DNA of 51,592 bases. Source: Streptomyces sp. E2N166. Its GTDB lineage: Bacteria > Actinomycetota > Actinomycetes > Streptomycetales > Streptomycetaceae. Shown piece by piece: positions 1 through 9,803 of this stretch (its first letter is position 1; each line of letters starts with the position of its first letter). The notes beneath the pieces were generated by a model. The model had not been told where the DNA came from and searched no databases. It worked only from the letters and a program-made list of their open reading frames with translations. The translations under genes were made by a program, and so were the position numbers. The DNA lies in NCBI RefSeq assembly GCF_003671715.1, contig NZ_RAIF01000025.1:160214-211805 (forward strand), in the 5' to 3' direction.

Positions 1-2
1 GC

Positions 3-257
3 CCGGCCCCGTCCCGCGGTCCCTCGCTGGCAGCGTCCCCCGAGCCGTCCGGGCCCCCCGCGGGCTCGGCGTCGCGCTCAGCGCCGGGCCCGGCGTCGCA
101 TGCCACGCCGGGTTCCGCGCCGTCGGCCGTGCCGAGCACGCCGCCCGCCGCGGGCCGGGCGCCGTCGAGCGCACCCGGAGTCGAGCCGTCGGCGGAGCCG
201 AGTGCCGTGCCCACGCCCTCGGAGCGCGCGGGCGAGGCTGCTACAACCGGACGATGA
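3..257 (+). CDS. C-terminal end of a Pro/Ala/Ser-rich protein (partial)
   Basis: An open frame runs in from the left edge and stops with TGA at 255-257. It encodes about 84 residues made almost wholly of Pro, Ala, Ser and Gly with strong G/C at third positions, as in a disordered tail of a Streptomyces protein. Its stop overlaps the ATG of the next gene (ATGA at 254-257), the usual sign of translational coupling. No domain is visible, so the function cannot be named. Other frames are also open here, so the choice of frame rests mainly on the overlap and codon bias. Confidence 0.45.
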   Translation, partial: PAPSRGPSLAASPEPSGPPAGSASRSAPGPASHATPGSAPSAVPSTPPAAGRAPSSAPGVEPSAEPSAVPTPSERAGEAATTGR

Positions 258-625
258 TCTATCACGTGGTGCCGCTCGCCGAATGGAACGCCGATCCCGG
301 CCGTCCCTACGCGCCCGCCTCCCTCGCGGAGGACGGGTTCGTCCACTGCTCGCCCGACGAGGAGACCACGCTCACCGTCGTCAACGCCTTCTACCGCGAC
401 GCGCCCCGGCCCCTGCTGGCGCTGCTCCTCGACGAGGACCGGCTCACCGCGAGGTGCGTGTGGGAGGCGGCCGTACCCGCGCCGCCGCCCGGGGCCGCCG
501 AGGGCACGCTGTTCCCGCACGTACTCGGCCCCCTCGACCGCACGGCCGTCCAGCGCGTGCTGGAGGTCCGGCGCGTGCTGGAGGTCCGGTGGGACGACGG
601 GGGCCGGGCTACGGGACTGTTCTGA
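254..625 (+). CDS. DUF952 family protein
   Basis: A 123-residue cytoplasmic protein. The N-terminal MIYHVVPLAEW, the LAEDGFVHCS segment near residue 29 and the hydrophobic LLALLLDEDRL strand match the DUF952 family as I know it; the family's biochemical role is undescribed. The start overlaps the stop of the upstream partial gene by 4 bp. Near the C terminus the sequence VLEVRR occurs twice in tandem because of an 18-bp duplication. Family members are usually about 110 residues, so the duplication accounts for a few extra residues without breaking the frame. Confidence 0.8.
   Translation: MIYHVVPLAEWNADPGRPYAPASLAEDGFVHCSPDEETTLTVVNAFYRDAPRPLLALLLDEDRLTARCVWEAAVPAPPPGAAEGTLFPHVLGPLDRTAVQRVLEVRRVLEVRWDDGGRATGLF
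553..588 (+). repeat. 18-bp perfect tandem duplication inside the DUF952 gene
   Basis: Two identical adjacent 18-bp units (553-570 and 571-588) keep the reading frame and repeat VLEVRR near the C terminus. This is typical of replication slippage. Confidence 0.85.
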
Positions 626-655
626 CGTGGGAGGGGGCGGACGACGCCCCCCGCG

Positions 656-976
656 TCACGCGACCGGCGGAGGCGTGCCGCCGAGCAGCGCCGACGCGGT
701 CTGCACCGGCGTGGCGGCGGGCTCCGGCGCGGGCGCGAGCTCGGGGTCCGGGTGGCAGGTGAAGCCGAGGCGGGCCATGGCCCGGGTGACCTCGCCGCTG
801 GAGAAGTCGCGACGGTCCTGCCGGGTGATGATCTCGCCCACCTGCTTGACGGGGTAGCGGCGGCGGCCGATGGTCACGGACTCACCCGTGATGGTCTCGG
901 GCGTGATGCCCTTCATCGAATCCAGCACCCCACCCTTGGTGAGGTCGAACGGGTACCGGGCGATGACACAGCGCAT
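656..976 (-). CDS. Conserved hypothetical protein downstream of the DEAD-box helicase
   Basis: A 106-residue protein starting at ATG 976, with GGAGG 4 nt upstream of the start codon. Residues 1-75 are compact and charged (MRCVIARYPFDLTKGGVLDS, then IGRRRYPVKQVGEIITRQDRRDFS). The last 30 residues are Pro/Ala-rich and probably disordered. It lies 63 bp downstream of the helicase gene on the same strand, so it may be co-transcribed with the cold-shock genes. I recognise no named domain. Similar short proteins beside csp/helicase pairs are familiar from Streptomyces, but the function is unknown to me. Confidence 0.75.
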   Translation of the reverse strand: MRCVIARYPFDLTKGGVLDSMKGITPETITGESVTIGRRRYPVKQVGEIITRQDRRDFSSGEVTRAMARLGFTCHPDPELAPAPEPAATPVQTASALLGGTPPPVA

Positions 977-1039
977 GATGCCTCCACAAGGGGGAGATGG
1001 GGCGGGTGGGTTGGCCGTTCGCGACGGGTCTGGGAGGGG

Positions 1040-2566
1040 TTACGCCGCCGAGCCACCGGCGGACTGTCGCCGCGGCCTGCGGCGCGGGGCTTCCCCGGCG
1101 GGCCGGCCCTGGATGCCGCGGCCCTGGCCGGAGCGGCCCTGCTGGGTGGCGGAGGCCTGGCCGGTGCGGCCCTGTGCGGAGCGGCTGCGGCGGCCACGGG
1201 ACGAGGAACCCCCGCCGGACCCGGCGCGACGCGGGCGCTCCACGACCGGTACGGCGATGACGACCGGGACACCGGACGGGGTCTGCGCCCCGGTGATGCG
1301 GGACAGCTCCGCCTCGCCCGAACGGACCGGCGTGACCTGCGGGGTGATGCCGGCCGAGGCCATCAGCCGGGTCATGTCGCGTCGCTGGCCCGGGGTCACC
1401 AGGGTGACGACGCTGCCGGACTCGCCGGCGCGGGCCGTACGGCCGCCCCGGTGCAGGTAGTCCTTGTGGTCGCTGGGCGGGTCGACGTTGACGACCAGGT
1501 CGAGGTTGTCGACGTGGATGCCGCGGGCCGCGACGTTGGTCGCCACCAGGGCCGTCACGTGCCCGTCCTTGAACTGGGCGAGGGTCCGGGTGCGCTGCGG
1601 CTGGGACTTGCCGCCGTGCAGGCCCGCGGCGCGCACGCCGTTGTTCAGCAGGTGCTTCACCAGCCGGTCCACGGCGTGCTTGGTGTCCAGGAACATGATC
1701 ACCCGGCCGTCGCGCGCCGCGATCTCGGTGGTCGCGCGGTGCTTGTCCGTGTCGTGCACGTGCAGCACGTGGTGCTCCATCGTGGTGACGGCACCGGCCG
1801 ACGGGTCGACGGAGTGGACCACCGGGTCCGTCAGGTAGCGGCGGACCAGCCGGTCGACGTTGCGGTCCAGGGTGGCCGAGAACAGCATCCGCTGCCCGTC
1901 CGGGGCGACCTGGTCGAGCAGGGCGGTGACCTGGGGCATGAAGCCCATGTCGGTCATCTGGTCGGCCTCGTCGAGGACGGTGATGGTGACGTCGCCGAGG
2001 TGGCAGTCGCCCCGGTCGATGAGGTCCTTGAGCCGCCCGGGCGTCGCGACGACGACCTCGGCACCGGACCGCAGTGCGCCGGCCTGCCGGCCGATCGACA
2101 TGCCGCCGACGACGGTGGCCGACCGCAGGCCCACGGCGCGGGCGTACGGGGTCAGCGCGTCGGTGACCTGCTGGGCCAGCTCACGGGTGGGGACGAGGAC
2201 GAGGGCGAGCGGACGTCGCGGCTCGGCGCGCCGGCCGGCCGTGCGGGCCAGCAGGGCGAGGCCGAAGGCGAGCGTCTTGCCCGAGCCCGTGCGGCCGCGG
2301 CCGAGTACGTCGCGGCCGGCCAGGGAGTTCGGCAGGGTCGCCGCCTGGATCGGGAACGGCACGGTCACGCCCTCGCCGGCGAGGGCGGTCAGCAGTCGCG
2401 CCGGCATGTCGAGCTCGTCGAACGACTCGACGGCGGGCAGCGCCGGGGTGACCGTCTTCGGCAGCGCGAACTCGCCCTGGGGGGCGGCCGGCCGGCGGCC
2501 GGAGGTCTGGGAGCGGCGGGGGCCGCCGCCGGAGCGTCGTCGGTCATTGGTGCGTACGCGGTTCAT
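1040..2566 (-). CDS. DEAD-box ATP-dependent RNA helicase
   Basis: Unwinds structured RNA with ATP; probably acts in cold adaptation, ribosome assembly or mRNA decay. All core motifs are visible: Q-motif region FDELDMPARLLTAL, Walker A GRGRTGSGKT, PTRELA, TPGR, DEAD (VLDEADQMTDMGF), SAT (LFSATL), ARGIHVDNLDLV and HRGGRTARAG. The C-terminal 80 residues are Arg/Gly/Ser-rich, typical of RNA-binding tails. I chose ATG 2566 because AAGGAAGG stands 6 nt upstream; an in-frame start 24 nt earlier has no comparable site. The gene follows the cold-shock gene on the same strand with a hairpin between them, so it may be expressed partly by read-through. Length is 508 residues. Confidence 0.93.
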   Translation of the reverse strand: MNRVRTNDRRRSGGGPRRSQTSGRRPAAPQGEFALPKTVTPALPAVESFDELDMPARLLTALAGEGVTVPFPIQAATLPNSLAGRDVLGRGRTGSGKTLAFGLALLARTAGRRAEPRRPLALVLVPTRELAQQVTDALTPYARAVGLRSATVVGGMSIGRQAGALRSGAEVVVATPGRLKDLIDRGDCHLGDVTITVLDEADQMTDMGFMPQVTALLDQVAPDGQRMLFSATLDRNVDRLVRRYLTDPVVHSVDPSAGAVTTMEHHVLHVHDTDKHRATTEIAARDGRVIMFLDTKHAVDRLVKHLLNNGVRAAGLHGGKSQPQRTRTLAQFKDGHVTALVATNVAARGIHVDNLDLVVNVDPPSDHKDYLHRGGRTARAGESGSVVTLVTPGQRRDMTRLMASAGITPQVTPVRSGEAELSRITGAQTPSGVPVVIAVPVVERPRRAGSGGGSSSRGRRSRSAQGRTGQASATQQGRSGQGRGIQGRPAGEAPRRRPRRQSAGGSAA

Positions 2567-2768
2567 GGGGAACCTTCCTTGATATGGCACGTATCAAGGG
2601 AGACCCGCAGCAAGGGAACGGCGCAGGGAATCGCAAGAACGAGCCGGCCCCGGTCGGTTCCGGCTGATGCAGCCGTGTGGACCGGGAGAATTGATGAAAA
2701 AGGGAAATTCGAATGCGGGGGGAGATATGCGGACCCCCGCGGGGCGCTCTGCGCCCGGAAATGCGGCG

Positions 2769-2804
2769 AGCTGGGGCCCGCACCCCAAGGTGCGGGCCCC
2801 AGCT
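2769..2804 (-). terminator. Strong hairpin between the cold-shock gene and the helicase
   Basis: A perfect 16-bp inverted repeat (2769-2784 with 2789-2804) closes a CCAA loop. It lies 18 bp beyond the cold-shock stop codon, as expected of a Streptomyces intrinsic terminator without a U-tract. It probably terminates or attenuates csp transcription before the helicase. Confidence 0.85.
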
Positions 2805-2822
2805 GCGAAGTACGCGTGAGCG

Positions 2823-3533
<711 letters not shown>

Positions 3534-4247
3534 GTGCGTACGGGCGAATTCGCCGAGTGGACAAGGCGGTTCGAGGTCGAGCGGGAGCGCAGACGGGCGC
3601 AGGGCGACCCGGACTGGATGCAGGGGGCGACGCTGCCCGCGGCGGTGTGGGCCGGCATCCAGCGTTTCCAGGTCGGCGAGGACGGCGACGGGGCGAACCT
3701 CGTAGGCAAGGCGGACCTGGCCGGCGACCCCGACTACGCGCGCGCGGTGCGCCTCTTCGTCGCCGAGGAGCGGAACCACGCCCGGCTCCTGGCCCGACTG
3801 CTGGCCGCGGGCGGCGTACCGACGCTGACAAGTCACTGGAGCGACACCGTCTTCGTGAGGTTGCGGCGCCTGCTGGGCCTGCGCCTGGAACTGCTGGTGC
3901 TGATGATCGCGGAGGTCGTGGCGCTGCGCTACTACCGGGCCTTGCGCGACGGCACCGACGACGCGCTCACCTCGGAAGTGGCGGGACGGATCCTGTCCGA
4001 CGAGCGGCGCCACGTCCCCTTCCACTGCGAGCGGCTGCACGCCTCGCTGGCGGAACTGCCCCGCCCCGTGCGCCGCCCGGTGATGACCCTGTGGCGGCTC
4101 CTCCTCCTCGGGGCCGCCCTCGTCGTCGCCGCCGACCACGGCCGGGCCCTGCGCCGGCTCGGCACCGGGCGCCGTCGTTTCGTGGCCGACGTCATGGCCT
4201 CGTCCGCGGAGGTGGTCCGCGCGGTGCTCGCCCGGCATGGCAAGTAG
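3534..4247 (+). CDS. Ferritin-like domain protein
   Basis: A 237-residue helical protein. Two carboxylate/His motifs typical of di-iron ferritin-like four-helix bundles are visible: EERNH near residue 78 and DERRH near residue 156, each followed by an amphipathic helix. A hydrophobic helix (LLLLGAALVVAA) lies near residues 187-198. The iron-binding role is inferred from these ExxH motifs; the substrate is unknown. The GTG at 3534 is preferred because the upstream in-frame stretch is low-complexity Arg/Ser sequence and GAGAGGGG precedes this start. A PAP2 membrane protein gene follows about 120 bp downstream. Confidence 0.75.
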   Translation: MRTGEFAEWTRRFEVERERRRAQGDPDWMQGATLPAAVWAGIQRFQVGEDGDGANLVGKADLAGDPDYARAVRLFVAEERNHARLLARLLAAGGVPTLTSHWSDTVFVRLRRLLGLRLELLVLMIAEVVALRYYRALRDGTDDALTSEVAGRILSDERRHVPFHCERLHASLAELPRPVRRPVMTLWRLLLLGAALVVAADHGRALRRLGTGRRRFVADVMASSAEVVRAVLARHGK

Positions 4248-4370
4248 GACCCACCGGAAACAGAGCCGGAACCTGGGAGGTAATCTTTCCGTCTTTATCT
4301 GCCGACGGGCTGCTCCTCGTGAACAGGAAAGCGGCAAATCGACTGAAAATTGATAAAGAAGGCATTGCGG

Positions 4371-5729
4371 GTGTTCTCACGAATAGGTAGCAGAAACGCG
4401 TTCTCCGTGCTGCGCCAACCACGGGCGAGACTCTGGGCCGTGGCGGGTGCGGTGGCCCTCGGATTCCTCATCACCCTGGAAATCGCCGCGCGTCGCTACG
4501 GCCTGCCCGGCCCGATCACCCACCAGGCGCAGGAGTTGATATCCGCCCCCGCGTCGGGGCCCCTCCTGTACGCCAGTATGGCTTTGATGATGGTGGTGCT
4601 CACCTGGCGCCAGCGGTTCATCGCGGCGGGCGTCGCGGTCGGCATCGACGTCGCCATCGCACTGGTGCGGTGGGTGGCCGACGCGGGGGTGACCGAGGGC
4701 CATTCCTTCGGCAGCGGCGCGTTGTGGGTGATACTCGGCTGTGCGGTCTTCGCCGTCGCGCGCCGAACCGGCCGGGAACGCGTCCTGCTGCTGAAGGGCG
4801 TCGGGCTGGGCCTGCTCCTGGTGGCCGGCCGCAAGACCGGCGACACCTGGCTGCTGATCACGTCGAAGACCCGCCCGGACGTGCTCGACCCGTACGTGGC
4901 GGTCGCCGATCACGCGCTGGGCAACCCGTCGTGGCTGGTGGGACGGGCCGTCGAGGCCACCGGCCCGGTCGGCGCCCACGTTCTCGACTGGGTCTACGCC
5001 CAGCTCGCGGTGGCCGCGGTCGTCGTCGCGCTGTACCAGATGCGCCACGTGGCGGCGGAGCGCCGCTTCCCGGGTCATCACCTGGCCCGCACGTTCCTGG
5101 TGATAGGCCTCCTCGGTCCGGCCGTCTACATGGTCTTCCCCGTCGTCGGACCGGTCTTCACCTACGGCACGGGCGCGTTCGGCACCGGCGGCGAGCAGTG
5201 GGCGATGGCCGACCTGTGGCCGCACACGCCGACCCCGATCAGCCCTCCGCAGCCGTGGACGTACGACGAGATCACGCCCCGCAACTGCATGCCCAGCCTG
5301 CACACGGCGTGGGCCACCGTGATATTCATCCATTCCCGCAGGGCCCCCCGTGCCCTGCGTTTCGCAGGAACGTTTTGGCTTGTCGCCACCCTCACCGCGA
5401 CGCTGGGATTCGGCTACCACTACGGAATTGATCTCGTGGCCGGCGTGGTGTTCGCGGTCACGATCGAGGCGGCACTGCGCTCGCTCGACCGCGGCTGGGA
5501 CCGGCCGGGAGTCCAGTTGGTCCTTTACGGGGCACTGGTCTTCACCGTACTCCTGGTGACGACTCGCTACCTGCCGATGGAAATGGCCCAACGCCCCTGG
5601 ATCGCAGGGCCACTTCTCATCGCGGCGATGGTCTCGGTCGTCTACGGCTACGCGCGGACCACCAAACGGTGGGAACCGCGGACCGCGGCACCGGCCCAGC
5701 GACCGGAACCGCAACTCGAACCGGCCTGA
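4371..5729 (+). CDS. PAP2-superfamily integral membrane protein (inositol phosphorylceramide synthase-like)
   Basis: A 452-residue polytopic membrane protein with roughly ten hydrophobic segments. The C-terminal half carries the lipid phosphatase/phosphotransferase signature of the PAP2 superfamily: CMPSLHTAWA near residue 306 and GYHYGIDLVAG near residue 348. These supply the His/His/Asp catalytic set as found in AUR1/IPC-synthase-like enzymes. The N-terminal half is a separate membrane domain. Probable role is phosphoryl-headgroup removal or transfer on membrane lipids; the substrate cannot be read from sequence. GTG 4371 was chosen because GAAGG lies 8 nt upstream; TTG codons at 4350 and 4365 are alternatives. 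Confidence 0.82.
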   Translation: MFSRIGSRNAFSVLRQPRARLWAVAGAVALGFLITLEIAARRYGLPGPITHQAQELISAPASGPLLYASMALMMVVLTWRQRFIAAGVAVGIDVAIALVRWVADAGVTEGHSFGSGALWVILGCAVFAVARRTGRERVLLLKGVGLGLLLVAGRKTGDTWLLITSKTRPDVLDPYVAVADHALGNPSWLVGRAVEATGPVGAHVLDWVYAQLAVAAVVVALYQMRHVAAERRFPGHHLARTFLVIGLLGPAVYMVFPVVGPVFTYGTGAFGTGGEQWAMADLWPHTPTPISPPQPWTYDEITPRNCMPSLHTAWATVIFIHSRRAPRALRFAGTFWLVATLTATLGFGYHYGIDLVAGVVFAVTIEAALRSLDRGWDRPGVQLVLYGALVFTVLLVTTRYLPMEMAQRPWIAGPLLIAAMVSVVYGYARTTKRWEPRTAAPAQRPEPQLEPA

Positions 5730-5734
5730 CGAGC

Positions 5735-6508
5735 TCAGCGCACCGGGAAGCCGAAGGAGTAGCCCTGCTCCTGGAGCCAGGGGAGGACGCGGCGCAGGGC
5801 TTCGACGGTCTGGGAGCGGTCGCCTCCCGCGTCGTGGAAGAGGATCGTCGGCCCGTTGGGCAGCTCCCGCTGCACGGTCTCGACGATGGCGTCCGCGCCG
5901 GGCCGCTCGAAGTCCTTGGTGTCCACGTTCCAGCCCAGCGGGCGCATACCCCGGGACGCGGCCAGCTCGCGGCTGTAGGGAGTGAAGGCCCCGCCGGGCG
6001 CCCGGTAGTACATCGGGCGCACGCCGCCGGACGCCTTGGTGATCATGCGCTCGGCGTCGAGAATCTCCTGCGACTGGTACGCCTCGGACTTCTTGTCCAT
6101 GGCGGTGTCGTGCGACACCGTGTGGTCGCACAGCCGGTGCCCGGCCGCGACCACGTCCTTCACGAGGCCGGGGTGGGCCTGCGCCTGCGTCCCCGTCACG
6201 CAGAACGTGGCCTTGACCCCGTACTCGCGCAGCAGGTCGAGCACTTGAGGGGTCCACGCGGGGTCGGGGCCGTCGTCGATGGTGATGTTGACGCCGCGTG
6301 CCCCCGCGTCCGAAGCGTGCGCGATGGTCTCCGCGACCCGCTCGACGTCACTGCCCGGCGGGGGCGACGCGGTCGCCTTCGGCGACGAGCCACCCACGGC
6401 GTCGGCCTGCGCGGTCCACACCGAGGCACCGACGGCGAGCACCGTCACCCCGAGCGCCGCCCCGACCAGCTTGCCGTACCAGCCCCGCCCGCCGCTGTGC
6501 CGCGCCAT
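5735..6508 (-). CDS. Membrane-anchored or secreted polysaccharide deacetylase (NodB/CE4)
   Basis: A 257-residue CE4 esterase that removes acetyl groups from N-acetylated glycans such as peptidoglycan or chitin fragments. An N-terminal hydrophobic segment (about residues 14-32) with a preceding basic stretch exports or anchors it. Catalytic motifs in order: TIDDGPD (MT1, base and metal Asp), HTVSH (MT2, metal His), RAPGG (MT3), DTKDF (MT4) and LFHDAGG (MT5). ATG 6508 is preferred; an in-frame GTG at 6562 adds 18 residues but has no ribosome-binding site. It is convergent with the PAP2 gene, with only 5 bp between the stops. Confidence 0.9.
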   Translation of the reverse strand: MARHSGGRGWYGKLVGAALGVTVLAVGASVWTAQADAVGGSSPKATASPPPGSDVERVAETIAHASDAGARGVNITIDDGPDPAWTPQVLDLLREYGVKATFCVTGTQAQAHPGLVKDVVAAGHRLCDHTVSHDTAMDKKSEAYQSQEILDAERMITKASGGVRPMYYRAPGGAFTPYSRELAASRGMRPLGWNVDTKDFERPGADAIVETVQRELPNGPTILFHDAGGDRSQTVEALRRVLPWLQEQGYSFGFPVR

Positions 6509-6756
6509 GTCCGCCCCGCTTCCAAGCAGTTCCTCGTCGTCCCTCGGCCACCTTGGGGCCACCTGGCAGGACGAGGGAAAGCGGCCACGGGATGCGTCCG
6601 TTACCGATCACGGACAATCCCGGGGGAGTTCGCGGACGACTCGGCGGCGGCGGTCGTCATTTACCGCTCCGAGCGGGCTCTCCGGGCGGCATAGGGGGAA
6701 CATAGGCGCGCTGTGAAGTCTGGGCGGGCAGGCACTCACCGCTTCGATGGGATGAC

Positions 6757-7803
6757 ATGAACCCGAAAAGACGCAACGTCATGTTACTGACCACCGCCCT
6801 TCTCGCCGCCTCCGCGGTGACCGGCGTCGCACCGTCCGCCCAGGCCGCCCCCCAGGCGTGCACGTACAGGGCCACCCACCTGCCGGTGCCGGCGGGCATC
6901 GAGGCCGGAGCCGTGAGGGCGGCGGGCGGGGACGGGGTGTACGCGGGGGAGATCGAGTTCCCCGAGGAGGACTCGCTGCAGCATGCCGTCCTCTGGCAGG
7001 ACGGCCGGCTCACGGACCTGGGGCCCGCGGCCGGTGCCGACTTCGACCTCTATATCAGCGACGTGAACGGCAAGGGCATCGTCGTGGGGCACGGTGCCGA
7101 GATCACCGGCGTGACCGACGGCTTCCCGTCCTGGTCGTGGTTCCCGGTCGTCTCCCGCGACGGCAAACTGGAGCAACTTCCGGTGCTCCCCGGCACGTAC
7201 GACGTGCAGACCCGTGTGATCACGGAGAACGGGGACATCTACGGCGAGGGCCGCGGCGACGACCCGAACTACACCGAGGTCTACAAGTGGCCGGCGGACC
7301 AGCCCGGCACCGTGGTCAGGCTGCCCGGCTTCCCGCGCGGCAGCAACGTCGAGGGCGTCGACACCGACGGCACGGTGGCGGTCACGGCCGTGGACAACCC
7401 CAAGGGCACCTGGCGGCCGTACCTGTGGAAGGACGGTGTCGCGAAGGCGCTGCCGATCCCGGCCGGCGCGGCCCACGCCCAGGTCACCGGGATCTCCGAC
7501 GGCTATGTCATCGGTGACGCCCTGACCTCCGACTTCGCCCGGTCCGCCGTCCTGTGGGACAGGACGGGCAAGGCGACGCCCCTGCCCAACGGCAAGGGCG
7601 CCGGCGCCATCAACAGCCAGGGCCTGATCCTCGGCACCAACAGGAAGTCGGTCTCCAGCCTCTGGCAGCTGACCAGCAGCGTGGGCGCGGCTCCGAGCGA
7701 CGGCATGCTCTACGCGCTCGGCGACGACGGCACGCTGGCGGGCGCGAAGGCCCGCCCGGGCGCCGGCTACCCGCGGTTCCCGGCCGTGTGGGCCTGCGGC
7801 TGA
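6757..7803 (+). CDS. Secreted beta-propeller-like protein with HAF-type repeats
   Basis: A 348-residue exported protein. The signal peptide has a basic start (NPKRR), a hydrophobic core and a likely AQA-AP cleavage near residue 31. The mature part has several repeats of the form HAVLWQDGRLTDLG, RPYLWKDGVAKALP and SAVLWDRTGKATPLP, each followed by a G-rich turn (DVNGKGIVVG, SDGYVIGD, NSQGLILG). This is the pattern of extracellular HAF-repeat or propeller proteins. The biochemical function is unknown. A strong hairpin follows 18 bp after the stop. Confidence 0.78.
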   Translation: MNPKRRNVMLLTTALLAASAVTGVAPSAQAAPQACTYRATHLPVPAGIEAGAVRAAGGDGVYAGEIEFPEEDSLQHAVLWQDGRLTDLGPAAGADFDLYISDVNGKGIVVGHGAEITGVTDGFPSWSWFPVVSRDGKLEQLPVLPGTYDVQTRVITENGDIYGEGRGDDPNYTEVYKWPADQPGTVVRLPGFPRGSNVEGVDTDGTVAVTAVDNPKGTWRPYLWKDGVAKALPIPAGAAHAQVTGISDGYVIGDALTSDFARSAVLWDRTGKATPLPNGKGAGAINSQGLILGTNRKSVSSLWQLTSSVGAAPSDGMLYALGDDGTLAGAKARPGAGYPRFPAVWACG

Positions 7804-7821
7804 CCCGCACCGGCACCACAA

Positions 7822-7851
7822 GGGGTGTCTCGCCGGTCGGCGAGACGCCCC
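7822..7851 (+). terminator. Hairpin terminator after the secreted repeat protein
   Basis: A 13-bp stem (7822-7834 with 7839-7851, one G-T pair) and a GGTC loop sit just beyond the stop codon. It faces the convergent NAD(P)-binding gene and could serve both strands. The remaining bases up to 8050 show no gene. Confidence 0.8.
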
Positions 7852-8050
7852 GCACCGTTCCCGCGGCCGTTTCCCCGCCCGCGAGGGCGTTCGCGAAGTC
7901 GCCGCCGTGAAGCCCGGCCGACTCGGCGACCGCAGGGGCCGTCTCCGCCCGTGCCTCGGGAGGTCCGGCGATCCGGACGCCGGCGCCGGACCGAACGCGC
8001 GGCGGCATGCAAGGGCGGGTGGCGCCTCCCGGTACCTCCGTAACACGCCC

Positions 8051-8767
<717 letters not shown>

Positions 8768-8797
8768 GCCGTGTCCCTTCGCCGAGGTGGCGGGCAA

Positions 8798-8835
8798 CCT
8801 TATGTTGTAAGGCAAGCTAGCCTTATGGTGTAAGG
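8798..8835. promoter_or_regulatory. Twin TetR operators between the divergent reductase and tetR genes
   Basis: Two 15-bp copies lie at 8798-8812 (CCTTATGTTGTAAGG) and 8821-8835 (CCTTATGGTGTAAGG). Each has perfect CCTTA/TAAGG arms around a 5-bp centre; the centres are 23 bp apart. Position and symmetry fit a TetR-family operator that controls both genes. Confidence 0.8.
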
Positions 8836-8864
8836 CGGTCAAGGGAGTGAGTAAGGAGGGACGG

Positions 8865-9593
8865 ATGCGCGAGGGAGGCAACAGCCGGCGCGGAGCGTCG
8901 GCACGCACCCCGCTCAGTCGCGAGCGCGTGATTCGTACGGCGATGGCGGTGGCGGACGAGAAGGGGTCGGCCGCGCTCACCATGCGGGCCATTGCCGAAC
9001 CCCTGGGAGTCGAGGCGATGTCGCTCTACCACCACGTGGCGGGCAGGGAGGACATCCTCGACGGGATGGTGGACGCGGTGTTCGGCGAGATCGACCTGCC
9101 GCCGCGCGACACGGACTGGAAGAGTGCCATGCGTCACCGCGCGGTCTCCGCCCGTGCCGCCCTGCGGCGCCACCCGTGGGCCATCGGCCTGATGGACTCC
9201 CGCTCCCGGCCCGGCCCGGCCACCCTGCGCCACCACGACGCCGTCATCGGAGCGTTGCGCACTGGCGGCTTCTCCGTCCCCATGGCCGCGCACACCGTCT
9301 CGCTGATCGACAGCTACCTCTACGGCTTCGTACTCCAGGAGCTGAGCCTGCCGTTCACCGGCGCGGCGGAACTGCACGAGGTCGCGGGCGGCATCCTGCG
9401 CGACATGCCCGCCGACGCCTACCCCCACCTCACCGAACTGGCCACCGAGTACACCCTCACCCCCGGCTACGACTACGCGGACGAGTTCGCCTTCGGCATC
9501 ACCCTCATCCTCGACGCCCTCCACCCGGACGAGACCGCGAGCGCCCAGGGAGAGCAGGAGGGCCCGGGTCGATGTCCTGGGCCCTCCTCATGA
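8865..9593 (+). CDS. TetR/AcrR family transcriptional regulator
   Basis: A 242-residue repressor. The N-terminal helix-turn-helix is RVIRTAMAVADEKGSAALTMRAIAEPLGVEAMSLYHHVAGREDIL in outline, with TMRAIAEPLGV as helix 2 and MSLYHHVAGRED as the recognition end (residues 40-62). The C-terminal ligand domain (residues 85-225) resembles the TetR_C type found in TetR itself. ATG 8865 is chosen because AAGGAGGG precedes it; GTG 8847 lacks a usable ribosome site. Its likely operators lie immediately upstream, suggesting autoregulation and control of the divergent reductase by an unknown small ligand. Confidence 0.88.
   Translation: MREGGNSRRGASARTPLSRERVIRTAMAVADEKGSAALTMRAIAEPLGVEAMSLYHHVAGREDILDGMVDAVFGEIDLPPRDTDWKSAMRHRAVSARAALRRHPWAIGLMDSRSRPGPATLRHHDAVIGALRTGGFSVPMAAHTVSLIDSYLYGFVLQELSLPFTGAAELHEVAGGILRDMPADAYPHLTELATEYTLTPGYDYADEFAFGITLILDALHPDETASAQGEQEGPGRCPGPSS
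9556..9588 (+). terminator. Hairpin at the end of tetR
   Basis: A 10-bp perfect stem (9556-9565 with 9579-9588) overlaps the last codons of tetR. It is a possible intrinsic terminator, although its position inside the coding sequence makes this less certain. Confidence 0.5.
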
Positions 9594-9604
9594 AGCGGGC
9601 GACG

Positions 9605-9745
9605 AGGATCGACGCCATGCCCTGTGCGACCGCCCTGCGTCATCCCGGCCGGGTGGCTTCCTGACTCCGGAGACGTAAGACGTCGGGCTGCTCACCGCCG
9701 AGCATTCGCGCCCGCGTGCGGAAAGGCCCGAGCCGCGGCGCCTTG
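9605..9745 (+). pseudogene. Relic of a PIN-domain toxin C terminus
   Basis: About 140 bp align by eye with the end of the intact PIN toxin gene at 24330-24470. IDAMPCATALRHPGRVAS here matches IDAMLCATALQHPGRVT there; it is followed by an in-frame stop and a frame change, after which GLLTAEH is again recognisable. The similarity continues some 40 bp past the toxin's stop codon. There is no start codon and no antitoxin. It is the decayed remnant of a second toxin-antitoxin locus or of a duplicated segment. Confidence 0.8.
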
Positions 9746-9803
9746 CGCAGACGGGTCTCGCTGTGGGCGGTCGCCACGAGGCGGCCGGGTTCTGTCTTCT
9801 GCG

